Source: Bacteroidales bacterium (GTDB lineage: Bacteria; Bacteroidota; Bacteroidia; Bacteroidales; P3). Taken from it: a DNA stretch of 50,196 nt. The notes under the pieces are model-generated. The model was not told where the DNA came from. It was given only the letters and a program-made list of their open reading frames with translations, and did not search any database. Every line of letters starts with the position of its first letter. Position 1 is the stretch's first letter. The translations under genes and the position numbers were made by a program. Below, in pieces: positions 1 to 8,246 of this stretch. The stretch is from NCBI GenBank assembly GCA_017613375.1, contig JAGADZ010000048.1, positions 1-50,196 on the forward strand, read 5' to 3'.

Positions 1-651
<651 letters not shown>

Positions 652-678
652 TTAAAATTTGTTTTTTATTTGAGAAAA

Positions 679-686
679 CAAATGTA
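679..686 (-). promoter_or_regulatory. Bacteroidota -7 promoter element for gdhA
   Basis: On the minus strand this reads TACATTTG, matching the Bacteroidota -7 consensus TAnnTTTG. It lies 45 bases upstream of the gdhA start. No TTTG is found at the ideal 19-base distance, so the -33 part is weak. Confidence 0.55.
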
Positions 687-732
687 CTACATTTTCTTGA
701 TATGAAAAAATTATTTTGACTTTTTTTTTGTT

Positions 733-1545
733 CTATGTCGTATAACATTGATGTACAAAGTCACACAGACGTCTTTTTACATATTCACGCTCTTCCATAA
801 ACGACATATGAGCAACGCCGTCCATCATAAGCACTTCGGATCGGTGAGGCAGCATGGCTTGGGAAAGTCCAAGCTCCAATGGTATGCGAGGATCGTTCTT
901 GCCGTATACAAATAACACTGGCACAGAAAGAGATGTGAGTGTTTTTACTTTGGATGTCCTTACTTTCATGCCTCTCTGGGCTGCCAGAATGCCTTCCTCG
1001 CGTGTCTCGAGACACTGGTCTTTCAATTCTTTGATGTCAGTGGCAAGATATTCGCGTTTTGATTCGTCAAAAAGCCCGGTAATGAAGTCTACGATGAAAC
1101 CAGCCCTGTTGAGGTGAACCTGATGACAAACTTCGTCGCGACGGAGCCTGATTTCAGGGGTGTCGCACATGGCGTGAGAGTGCATCAATGAAAGCCCTTT
1201 TAACATGTAGCTGTAACGGTCGGCAAAGGCGAGTGCCACATAGCCTCCAAGCGAATGGCCGACCATTACGCATTGTTCTACATTGGCATCGTCGAGTACG
1301 GTCTTCACAGCCTGTGCCATGAAATCCATGGTGTGCACGTCTGAATAGGTGCTGCTGTAACCATGTCCAGGCAAATCAATTGCAACTACATGCATGTTCC
1401 GCATGTAGGTTAATATGAATGAACTCCAAACGTTCAGATTCTGTAGGAAACCATGTAAAAGAACTACAGTATCATGATGTTCGCGTCCGTCGTCACGATA
1501 ATGCAGCTCTCGTCCTTCAAACATAACGGTCTTATGTTTTTCCAT
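733..1545 (-). CDS. alpha/beta hydrolase
   Basis: A 270-residue alpha/beta-hydrolase-fold protein. The oxyanion-hole motif LLHGF is near residue 30 and the nucleophile elbow GHSLGG places the catalytic Ser at 98. The acid is probably the Asp of KNDPRIP (about 218) and the base the His of AHMSF (about 246), so the triad appears complete. There is no signal peptide, so it is probably cytoplasmic. The frame could be extended upstream to 1584, but a TAnnTTTG element at 1571-1578 would then lie inside the coding region. The ATG at 1545 (MEKHKTVMF) fits the family N-terminus better. The substrate cannot be read from the sequence; esterase or lactonase-like activity is a guess. Confidence 0.85.
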   Translation of the reverse strand: MEKHKTVMFEGRELHYRDDGREHHDTVVLLHGFLQNLNVWSSFILTYMRNMHVVAIDLPGHGYSSTYSDVHTMDFMAQAVKTVLDDANVEQCVMVGHSLGGYVALAFADRYSYMLKGLSLMHSHAMCDTPEIRLRRDEVCHQVHLNRAGFIVDFITGLFDESKREYLATDIKELKDQCLETREEGILAAQRGMKVRTSKVKTLTSLSVPVLFVYGKNDPRIPLELGLSQAMLPHRSEVLMMDGVAHMSFMEEREYVKRRLCDFVHQCYTT

Positions 1546-1570
1546 TACCGAAAGCATTAAAAATTCGGTA

Positions 1571-1578
1571 CAAAAGTA
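1571..1578 (-). promoter_or_regulatory. -7 promoter element for the alpha/beta hydrolase
   Basis: The minus strand reads TACTTTTG, a full match to TAnnTTTG, 26 bases before the chosen start codon. It helps decide that start, because the two farther in-frame ATGs lie in or next to the promoter. No good -33 box is visible. Confidence 0.5.
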
Positions 1579-1655
1579 CTGCATTTTTTTTGCCTGTAAG
1601 TCTCTTTCTTGAAAAAGAAATCAGCAACCTGTTGTTAATAAGTCTCCAAACGGAC

Positions 1656-4433
1656 TTATTGCTCATGTATCATGATGGAGGTTGATGCGACGGCTTTGCC
1701 TTGTTTTGTCATACTGTTCCCATATGCAGAAATGGCAATCCTATCGGCATTTATACCTTTGAGAACCAAGTATTTCTTTATTGTCTGTCCTTGGTTCTGT
1801 GAAAGATGGAAACACATGGCGTCGTCACTGCCTTCGACATTGATTATAAACTCGACGGAAAGGGTGGGATTTATCTTTAGAAAATCAGCCAAATGGTTCA
1901 GTTCTTCTTTCGCCGTAGTGAGTAGATTGGAATGATTTGCCTCAAATAAGATGGCAGGGAGGGGCAGCATTTCATCTTTTTCAGTCATTGAAAGCAGTGC
2001 ATTGGCGTCGTAAGCCACTGGTTGAAGCACTGTATTCTGTGATGGTTTGAAAAATATTCCCGGTACAAAAAGTCCTTCACATTCGGAAAGCATGAGGTAT
2101 TGGTTGTTTGTATAAAACGAACTGCTCCATTCCTGTTCCCTTTCGATAATCTGACGACTGTTGACGGCTGCCTGGTTTGCCACATTGTAAATGTCTGCGA
2201 CAATGCCTATAGAGGTGGTTTTCACAGTGACTTTCTTGAAAAGAGGATTGTTGAGGTGTACAGTATTGACGCTAAAACAGCCATATTTGCCACGATAGTT
2301 CGTGTTTACGACCAACGCTGTCTCGTCACCAGCAAAGGATATTGAGGCTTCGTTAAAGCCGCTGTTGACCTCTTTGCCGTAGTTTTTTGGTTTGGACCAA
2401 TGACGCCAGTCGTTGATATTGTCGCGTGTGACGTAGTAAATATCACCATATCCGAGTCCTCGACCGTCGGTAATGAAATACAGGGTTTTCAAATCGGCAC
2501 TTATCAACGGACTGCACTCCATGTATGGACTGTTGACATTTATGCCGAGGTTTATGGCTTCGCCCCACCCATTGTCTGTAAGTGGACAGAAATAGATGTC
2601 TGATGCCAACGCAGTGTCGCCGTGGAAATAGCTGCGTGATTTCTGCAGATTCATTCCTCCGCTTCTGTCCGAGGCAAAGAGTATGCCGCTACTGTCGGGT
2701 AGCATGTAGGCGTCGTAGTCGTAGTATTTGCTGTTGACGGGTGCCGGCAGTGGTACGTCAACCTCCCAAGCCGTGTCACGGAATGTTGCGACCATGATAT
2801 CACCGTCTTTGCCAAGCAGCATCTTTTGTCCGTTGTCAAAGAAACTGTATATCATCAGGCCGTCATTCTCTATGTTGCTGAACTTCACTTCTCCGATACT
2901 ACGCCATACAGCATTGTTTTTGCTGACTTGGTACTGTGCAATCAACATGACGGTTTTGTCGCCGATTTGCTTGTTGAAGTATAGATGTTTCTTGTCAGGA
3001 TACATCACGGGGTGAATCATGTCGTAGGCAGGATACACCATGGGATTAGGCTCAAATCCGGTGTTGGTTGGTGCAGAGACAATGGAGCGTAACTCGGCTA
3101 TCTCGTCCAAACAGAAATTATCAAAACTGATAGAGTAGGAATTTATTCTTTCGGGAATCTTGTCCCATTCCTTTGCGGCAATAAAGGACTGCAAGGTGCG
3201 TTGCAGAGCGACAAAAGACTCTTTTTTACCAGTAAGGTGGAATATTTTTGAAGACCATTCGCTGAGGTCATTCTCAGCAAAAGGCATATTGATATCGTAT
3301 TTGTCGTATTCCTCTGCTGCTGTCAGGGCGTCTTGCATCGCCATCCTGTATGGAAAATCGGGATTTTCAGCAGCAAAAATATCAAGTGGGGATTTGTTGC
3401 CTTCTTCGTTGTGCCAGTTGAAATAAACCAAATAAATATCGCTATAGTCTACGTCCAGTGGAAACTCTTTCAGATATATTTCAAGGGCCGACCTATCGCG
3501 TTCCTCAATGATCAGTTGTTTGATTTTCTCCAAGGCTTTCTCTGATAATGGATTGTCTGGGTTTTCCGATATGAAGTCTGCATACTGACGTGCAGTGGAG
3601 AGTCTTGAGAATTTCTCGGCTATCAGATTGTCAAGACGACCGACTATTTCCATATAATGGTCGCTCCCGGGATATTTTTTCAGGAAGTCTTTGTAACGCT
3701 CAGGTGTCGGATATGCTACGAGGTTGGCATAGGCAATGGCACTCTTCTTTTTTGTAGCGACTCTCTGTATGGATACTAATTTGTTGTATCGACCAAGAAT
3801 ACTGTCGACTTCACTTTCCCGTGTTGCTTTGCTTATAAGAGAGATTGCCAAACGACTCATGGCTTCTTCGGCTTTCTCGCTTTCTGTGGTAGATGGATAG
3901 CTCTCAATGAAAGCCATATAGGCATCCATGGTGTTTGTTTCACAAGCTTGTATGTATCTTGCATGCAGTCGTTTGCTCTCAATCATCAGCAGAGTGTTGC
4001 GGTCGTTGGCAAATGCTGCAGAGAGCCTGTCAAGCATATCATTCGACAGTGGGGTGTCGCTGTTTAGCAAGGCTCTGGTCGCCACTACAATATCTCTCTT
4101 TGTCTGCCTGACTAAAACTACAGTTATCTTTTTCTTTATCAGTCGGCTTACTTCCTTGTATTTGGAACGGTCTTCAACAATGGCAAGATAATGCTCTTCA
4201 GCGGCACTGATATATCTCATTGCCAGAGCATAGTTGAGCATGGGATTTAATGTGTCGCTGTAGAAAAGTGCCAGAGCGTAGTTGTTAGCCACGTTTTCTG
4301 GTTCCTGAACATAGGCTTTATAGAGGTCGGCATATTGTCTTCCATAATCAATGCCTGCTTTATTAGGCTCATCCTGAGCATGTAAAGGCAATGCTATGAC
4401 TAAAACAATAATGAATAGTAAAGCCTTTTTCAT
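1656..4433 (-). CDS. PorE-like OmpA-family protein (helical repeats, PD40 propeller, degenerate OmpA domain)
   Basis: A 925-residue exported protein with a clear Sec signal peptide (MKKALLFIIVLVIALPLHAQ). Residues of about 30-420 are helical and TPR-like. About 450-700 hold PD40/TolB-type propeller blades, for example around SSGILFASDRSGG and LKTLYFITDGRG. About 710-790 resemble a carboxypeptidase-regulatory-like domain, and the last 120 residues form an OmpA C-like domain. This order is that of PorE (PG1058) of Porphyromonas gingivalis, a T9SS-associated periplasmic protein. In the OmpA domain the usual peptidoglycan-binding Arg of the ERRA-type motif is replaced (QNQGQ). It is the last gene of the minus-strand operon, 3 bases after the upstream gene. 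A role in envelope anchoring or T9SS is inferred from architecture only. Confidence 0.75.
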   Translation of the reverse strand: MKKALLFIIVLVIALPLHAQDEPNKAGIDYGRQYADLYKAYVQEPENVANNYALALFYSDTLNPMLNYALAMRYISAAEEHYLAIVEDRSKYKEVSRLIKKKITVVLVRQTKRDIVVATRALLNSDTPLSNDMLDRLSAAFANDRNTLLMIESKRLHARYIQACETNTMDAYMAFIESYPSTTESEKAEEAMSRLAISLISKATRESEVDSILGRYNKLVSIQRVATKKKSAIAYANLVAYPTPERYKDFLKKYPGSDHYMEIVGRLDNLIAEKFSRLSTARQYADFISENPDNPLSEKALEKIKQLIIEERDRSALEIYLKEFPLDVDYSDIYLVYFNWHNEEGNKSPLDIFAAENPDFPYRMAMQDALTAAEEYDKYDINMPFAENDLSEWSSKIFHLTGKKESFVALQRTLQSFIAAKEWDKIPERINSYSISFDNFCLDEIAELRSIVSAPTNTGFEPNPMVYPAYDMIHPVMYPDKKHLYFNKQIGDKTVMLIAQYQVSKNNAVWRSIGEVKFSNIENDGLMIYSFFDNGQKMLLGKDGDIMVATFRDTAWEVDVPLPAPVNSKYYDYDAYMLPDSSGILFASDRSGGMNLQKSRSYFHGDTALASDIYFCPLTDNGWGEAINLGINVNSPYMECSPLISADLKTLYFITDGRGLGYGDIYYVTRDNINDWRHWSKPKNYGKEVNSGFNEASISFAGDETALVVNTNYRGKYGCFSVNTVHLNNPLFKKVTVKTTSIGIVADIYNVANQAAVNSRQIIEREQEWSSSFYTNNQYLMLSECEGLFVPGIFFKPSQNTVLQPVAYDANALLSMTEKDEMLPLPAILFEANHSNLLTTAKEELNHLADFLKINPTLSVEFIINVEGSDDAMCFHLSQNQGQTIKKYLVLKGINADRIAISAYGNSMTKQGKAVASTSIMIHEQ

Positions 4434-4436
4434 TCC

Positions 4437-4970
4437 CTATTTTTTTATAGTTATGGATTCGATTATGGACTGGAATTGTTCTTCGAAATCGGCGTAATTG
4501 TCAACGGTTGCCTCTAACCGTATCTCTATGGCTGTGTTTTTGTCTTTGAAGAATATCATTCGTAGTTCATAGTCTTTGCCATCGATAATGTTTTTATATG
4601 CTCCGAGATAGCCAATGCTTTCGCAGAATGACAGTTCATTGCTGAATTCATTCAACGATTGGAATGGCTCAGAAATATATGTATCGTATGCGAAATCGAA
4701 CACGGTGCCGGTATAGTTTTTCTTGACGTATACTCGTGCTGTCGGAATTATGGTGTCTCCTACACTGTCAATAACGTAGTCTTTTATGTAGCCGTAGTTG
4801 TAGATTGTGGTATTCTTGTCAGGATTTGTTGTTTTTATGAAGGCCCAGCTGTCTTTAGGGAAAGAAAAACTGACGCGTGTTCCGGGAATGGATACAGGGA
4901 TTGTCTGTGCCCACGATGCTATCGGAGATAACAACATGAACAGTATTGTTAATTGGAGCACTTTTTTCAT
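4437..4970 (-). CDS. small secreted protein of unknown function
   Basis: A 177-residue protein starting at MKKVLQLTILFML, with a signal peptide ending near SWAQ. The frame extends upstream to 5024, but that would place a basic non-signal stretch before the signal peptide and overlap the preceding gene, so the inner ATG is chosen. The mature part is a single alpha/beta-looking domain with no cysteine cluster. Its general look recalls PsbP/DUF1795-like periplasmic proteins, but I do not recognise the family with confidence. It sits 13 bases after the glycosyltransferase and 3 bases before the PorE-like gene, so it is almost certainly co-transcribed with both. No lipobox is seen, suggesting a soluble periplasmic or secreted product. 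Confidence 0.75.
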   Translation of the reverse strand: MKKVLQLTILFMLLSPIASWAQTIPVSIPGTRVSFSFPKDSWAFIKTTNPDKNTTIYNYGYIKDYVIDSVGDTIIPTARVYVKKNYTGTVFDFAYDTYISEPFQSLNEFSNELSFCESIGYLGAYKNIIDGKDYELRMIFFKDKNTAIEIRLEATVDNYADFEEQFQSIIESITIKK

Positions 4971-4983
4971 GACGGTATGTTTT

Positions 4984-6189
4984 TCAAAATAACTCCTTTT
5001 TCTGTATTTTATTGTAAAAATCAATGAATCGTTGTGTCAAAATGTTGTTGTCGTATTCTTTTTTTATCAGCTCAATTGCATTTTTCCCAATGTTTTTGCA
5101 GTATTCTTCGTCTTCTGTACAACGACGGATATGGCTGATAAATTCCTGTGGGGTGTCAGCGATAAGCAGATTCTTGCCGTCGGTATACCGTATTCCTGCC
5201 GCCCCAACATGGGTTGAGATTACTGTTTTGCCAAGAGCCATGGCTTCGATTATCTTTATTCTGATACCGCTTCCTGCCAAAAGAGGGACAATGTTGATTT
5301 GTTTCCCAGCCATGAACTGTGTCGCGTCGTCGACTTCGCCTAAGACGGTTACGCCGTCGAGTTTCATATCCATCAGGTCGTCAGGCATCTTCCTTCCGGC
5401 AAGGTACAACTTTATTGCAGGTAGTTCTTCATGCAGTAGAGGCCATACCTCTTTCAGGAACCATCGAATGCTACGGTCGTTGGGCATCCAGTCCATGGAA
5501 CCGATATGGAAAAGGGTTCCAGGAGTCTCGACGGTTTGTTCTGTTTCTTTCAGTGTTATTCCAAAGGGTATGCCTGTAATGGGTTTGCGACAGCCGCTTT
5601 TCTTGAAGATTTCCGCATCTTCGTCAGTGATACAAACGATGCCGTCGTAATCGTTGAGATGTTCTGTCTCATAGACTCTTAGAGCCAAAGCAAGTTTTTT
5701 GAGATACCATCGTTTTAGTCCGTGACAGCACTCTTTGGACATCTGTTGCCAAATATTGTATTCTACATTATGGGCGCGAAGCACAACGCAAGCATCGCTG
5801 TGACGGCGTATTGTGGCGACATAAGGTGTGAGAAAAACACTTTCGATATGTACGATATCAAATTCTTCAGAGTCAAGAATCTCTGTTAGTTTTTTTTCAA
5901 AGTTCTTGTCGATATACCTCTTGACATGGTAAGATTCTCCGCACAACATGGCTACAGCGGCATCCAGAGGGTGGATGCTTAAATCTATCTCAACGGCTTC
6001 AAATTTAGTCCTTGCTTTGTATTCAGGATCGATTCTGTCGAGAATTACTGGATGTTTTTTGCTGCATACCGACAAGACTTTGACATCGTGGCCATTGGAC
6101 AACAGTCCTTTTGTGACACTGTTCATGGCCATCGTGCCGCCGTCGACAGGTGGATACGGCGGTTTGTTGCACAGTTGCAGAATCTTCAT
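4984..6189 (-). CDS. GT4-family glycosyltransferase
   Basis: A 401-residue GT-B fold glycosyltransferase. The N-terminal half begins MKILQLCNKPPYPPVDGG, with the glycine-rich acceptor-domain loop near residues 15-20. The C-terminal half has the GT4 donor-site pattern around GSGIRIKIIEAMALGKTV (about 305-322), including the Glu that contacts the donor nucleotide, followed by GAAGI. No signal peptide or transmembrane helix is seen, so it is expected at the inner face of the membrane. The start at 6189 is chosen over the farther in-frame codon at 6228 because the latter lies inside the yitT-like gene. The donor and acceptor sugars are unknown. It is the only ordinary glycosyltransferase in the window. 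Confidence 0.88.
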   Translation of the reverse strand: MKILQLCNKPPYPPVDGGTMAMNSVTKGLLSNGHDVKVLSVCSKKHPVILDRIDPEYKARTKFEAVEIDLSIHPLDAAVAMLCGESYHVKRYIDKNFEKKLTEILDSEEFDIVHIESVFLTPYVATIRRHSDACVVLRAHNVEYNIWQQMSKECCHGLKRWYLKKLALALRVYETEHLNDYDGIVCITDEDAEIFKKSGCRKPITGIPFGITLKETEQTVETPGTLFHIGSMDWMPNDRSIRWFLKEVWPLLHEELPAIKLYLAGRKMPDDLMDMKLDGVTVLGEVDDATQFMAGKQINIVPLLAGSGIRIKIIEAMALGKTVISTHVGAAGIRYTDGKNLLIADTPQEFISHIRRCTEDEEYCKNIGKNAIELIKKEYDNNILTQRFIDFYNKIQKKELF

Positions 6190-6199
6190 GGTGACTTGG

Positions 6200-7150
6200 T
6201 TATTCCTCAGGCAATGCTTTAAAGCCAAAGCCCATTATTTCAGAGCTTTCAATGACGTTTACGAAGGCATTGGGATCAAGATGACGCAGATTGGCTTTGA
6301 GCTTGACAAGGTCGGTACGACCCAGTGTGACATATATCATTTTGCGTTCGTGACCTTGGTATAATCCTTGGCCGGAGAAACAGGTGCCACCACGCTCAAG
6401 GTCGTTTAGAATGAAGTTCTTGACCTCTTCAATCTTGTCGGTGATAATGAAGACGGTCTTGTAGGTCGTCACACCTTCGACGACGAGGTCGATAATCTTA
6501 CTCTCGATAAAAATGAGGATTACTGAATAGATGGGGAGTCGGATGTCTTGGAAAGCGATAAGGGTGGTCAGCGAGATGCAGCTGTCGACGATAAGTACGA
6601 GAACTCCAAGAGAAATTTTGGTGTATTTATGGATGATCATGGAAATGATATCACTTCCGCCGGAAGTGGCACCGGCACGGAAGATGACGCCGATGGCTAC
6701 ACCGTAGATAAGGCCTGCGACGACAGTGTTGAGGAAGAAGTCAGGCATGAAGAAATGCTTGGTTTCGCCATCCATGAAATAGAGTGCGGATTGGGCGTCG
6801 CTGCTAAAGAAGGCACCATCGTGAATCAGAGGAGCATAGCCCCATGTGCTTTCAAGAATGTAGGTGAAGACGGGGATGAGAACAACCGACACGATTGTTT
6901 TTATTCCGAAACGGGGTCCGAGAATCAACGTGCCGATAATCAGAAGAGGGATATCCATACAGACACCGGCTACAGAAATTTTCCAGCCCCACAATGCATT
7001 GAAAACGTTGGCAAGACCATATACGCCGCCAGGAGCAAGGTGGTAGGGGTTGACAAACATCACATCTCCGACAGCAAACAAGAGACTGCCAAAAGCAACA
7101 AGCAAATAAGACAATATTTCGTCTTTCAGACTATTTTTTCTTTTTGACAT
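6200..7150 (-). CDS. YitT family membrane protein (DUF161/DUF2179)
   Basis: A 316-residue integral membrane protein. The N-terminal part has about five to six hydrophobic helices with the family's conserved NPYHLAPGGVYGLANV segment near residue 34 and GATSGGSDIISMII near 165. The last ~90 residues form the soluble DUF2179 domain, a ferredoxin-like fold. YitT proteins are widespread inner-membrane proteins whose transport role is unproven. It is the first gene of a four-gene minus-strand operon and has a near-perfect promoter upstream. The link to the downstream glycosyltransferase (10-base gap) is positional only. Confidence 0.88.
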   Translation of the reverse strand: MSKRKNSLKDEILSYLLVAFGSLLFAVGDVMFVNPYHLAPGGVYGLANVFNALWGWKISVAGVCMDIPLLIIGTLILGPRFGIKTIVSVVLIPVFTYILESTWGYAPLIHDGAFFSSDAQSALYFMDGETKHFFMPDFFLNTVVAGLIYGVAIGVIFRAGATSGGSDIISMIIHKYTKISLGVLVLIVDSCISLTTLIAFQDIRLPIYSVILIFIESKIIDLVVEGVTTYKTVFIITDKIEEVKNFILNDLERGGTCFSGQGLYQGHERKMIYVTLGRTDLVKLKANLRHLDPNAFVNVIESSEIMGFGFKALPEE

Positions 7151-7200
7151 ATTATTAATATATAATAGATTGTAAAAATACTGTTCTTCAATTCAATTTG

Positions 7201-7231
7201 CAAAATTACAAAAGTTGACAGTATTGGCAAA
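7201..7231 (-). promoter_or_regulatory. Promoter of the yitT-like operon
   Basis: On the minus strand TTTG (7231-7228) is followed by 19 bases and then TAATTTTG (7208-7201). This is an exact match to the Bacteroidota sigma-factor consensus TTTG-N19-TAnnTTTG. It lies 50 bases upstream of the yitT-like start and is the only good promoter seen for the four-gene operon. Confidence 0.75.
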
Positions 7232-7302
7232 ATTTATTTTAGCCCTGTCAGGCACAATAATTGCGATATCTTGACGTTAATAAAAATCATTGGTCAATAA
7301 AA

Positions 7303-8148
7303 ATGAGAAAAAAATACACGTTAATATTATTTGTAGCTTCTTTGTTCTTTGTTGGCTGTTCCTCGGACTATCATTATGCCAATTCTTTCATAAAGAAATT
7401 CAAGCATGGTAAGAAAACTGCCACGGAACAGATTTATGTATGCCTTCCCAAGCAGGTGATTCATACAAACAGCTCGTTGAATGACATTGACGATTTTGCA
7501 TTTCTGTCCATTCAGCAGCAGGATTCTGTCATAGCATCATTGACACAGATACTTGACAAGATTGACGACTCTATCTTTTTAGAACAGTTTAAGAGTTCGT
7601 TCCTCTATATCCTAAGCAGGATAAAAGTGCCTATAGTGCTCGTCGATAATCCCACGGAACTACCAAAACCAGACGAAAATCATTTTGTTATAGACATCGT
7701 GCAGCTTGAGGCAGAAGAATTTTTGCAACGAAGCCGGAGCGATTTCATTACAAGGAAGGGCACTTATTATTCCTATGACTACGATTTACGTCATTTCTCC
7801 ACAAATGTTTGGTTGCGTATCGATGCAGTGGACACCACGGATGTGGTTTACTTCAGAAATGAGGAGGATATGGATGAATTCCATGGGACGGTTACTTCGT
7901 TAAAGGATGGTAAAGCAACATTGAAGACGGATTTCCGACGTATTAATGTCAATGATGCCTATCGCACTGCACGCAGTCTTGGCAGGTCATGTGCAACGCT
8001 CTATATAGAGAAGATGCTCACAGAATATGTATGTAGACAGAAAGGCACAAACAAGTCATATTTTTATTACAATGCCGGCACTAATAGTATTGAGGTGATT
8101 CTGCCTTATCAGCAGGGAATAAAAGAGTCTTTTGAGAAGATACAGTAA
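7303..8148 (+). CDS. lipoprotein of unknown function
   Basis: A 281-residue protein with a lipoprotein signal peptide: MRKKYTLILFVASLFFVGCSS puts the lipidated Cys at residue 17. The frame also opens at a TTG at 7261, but that would put 14 extra polar residues before the signal, so the ATG at 7303 is chosen. I do not recognise the family. The mature region is mixed alpha/beta, rich in Asp and Lys, with no repeats and no obvious catalytic motif. It stands alone: the yitT operon diverges upstream and a shared terminator separates it from the convergent T9SS protein downstream. An outer-membrane or periplasmic location is inferred from the lipobox. Confidence 0.8.
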   Translation: MRKKYTLILFVASLFFVGCSSDYHYANSFIKKFKHGKKTATEQIYVCLPKQVIHTNSSLNDIDDFAFLSIQQQDSVIASLTQILDKIDDSIFLEQFKSSFLYILSRIKVPIVLVDNPTELPKPDENHFVIDIVQLEAEEFLQRSRSDFITRKGTYYSYDYDLRHFSTNVWLRIDAVDTTDVVYFRNEEDMDEFHGTVTSLKDGKATLKTDFRRINVNDAYRTARSLGRSCATLYIEKMLTEYVCRQKGTNKSYFYYNAGTNSIEVILPYQQGIKESFEKIQ

Positions 8149-8180
8149 CTTTATCTGTGGGTTAAATAAGTGTTTATCAA

Positions 8181-8213
8181 AAAAAAACAGCGACCTTTGG
8201 GTCGCTGTTTTTA
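8181..8213. terminator. Bidirectional rho-independent terminator
   Basis: An 8-bp GC-rich stem (CAGCGACC with GGTCGCTG, loop TTTG) is flanked by a run of A on the left and T on the right. It can stop transcription from both the lipoprotein gene on the left and the convergent T9SS gene on the right. Confidence 0.9.
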
Positions 8214-8246
8214 CATAAACAATGATAATGAAACAAAACACTAATA

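Noticed and set aside
1637..1660. Hairpin AATAAGTC-(8)-GACTTATT at the end of the PorE-like gene
   Set aside because: The stem is A/T-rich, overlaps the stop codon, and no T-run follows on the minus strand, so it is not called as a terminator.
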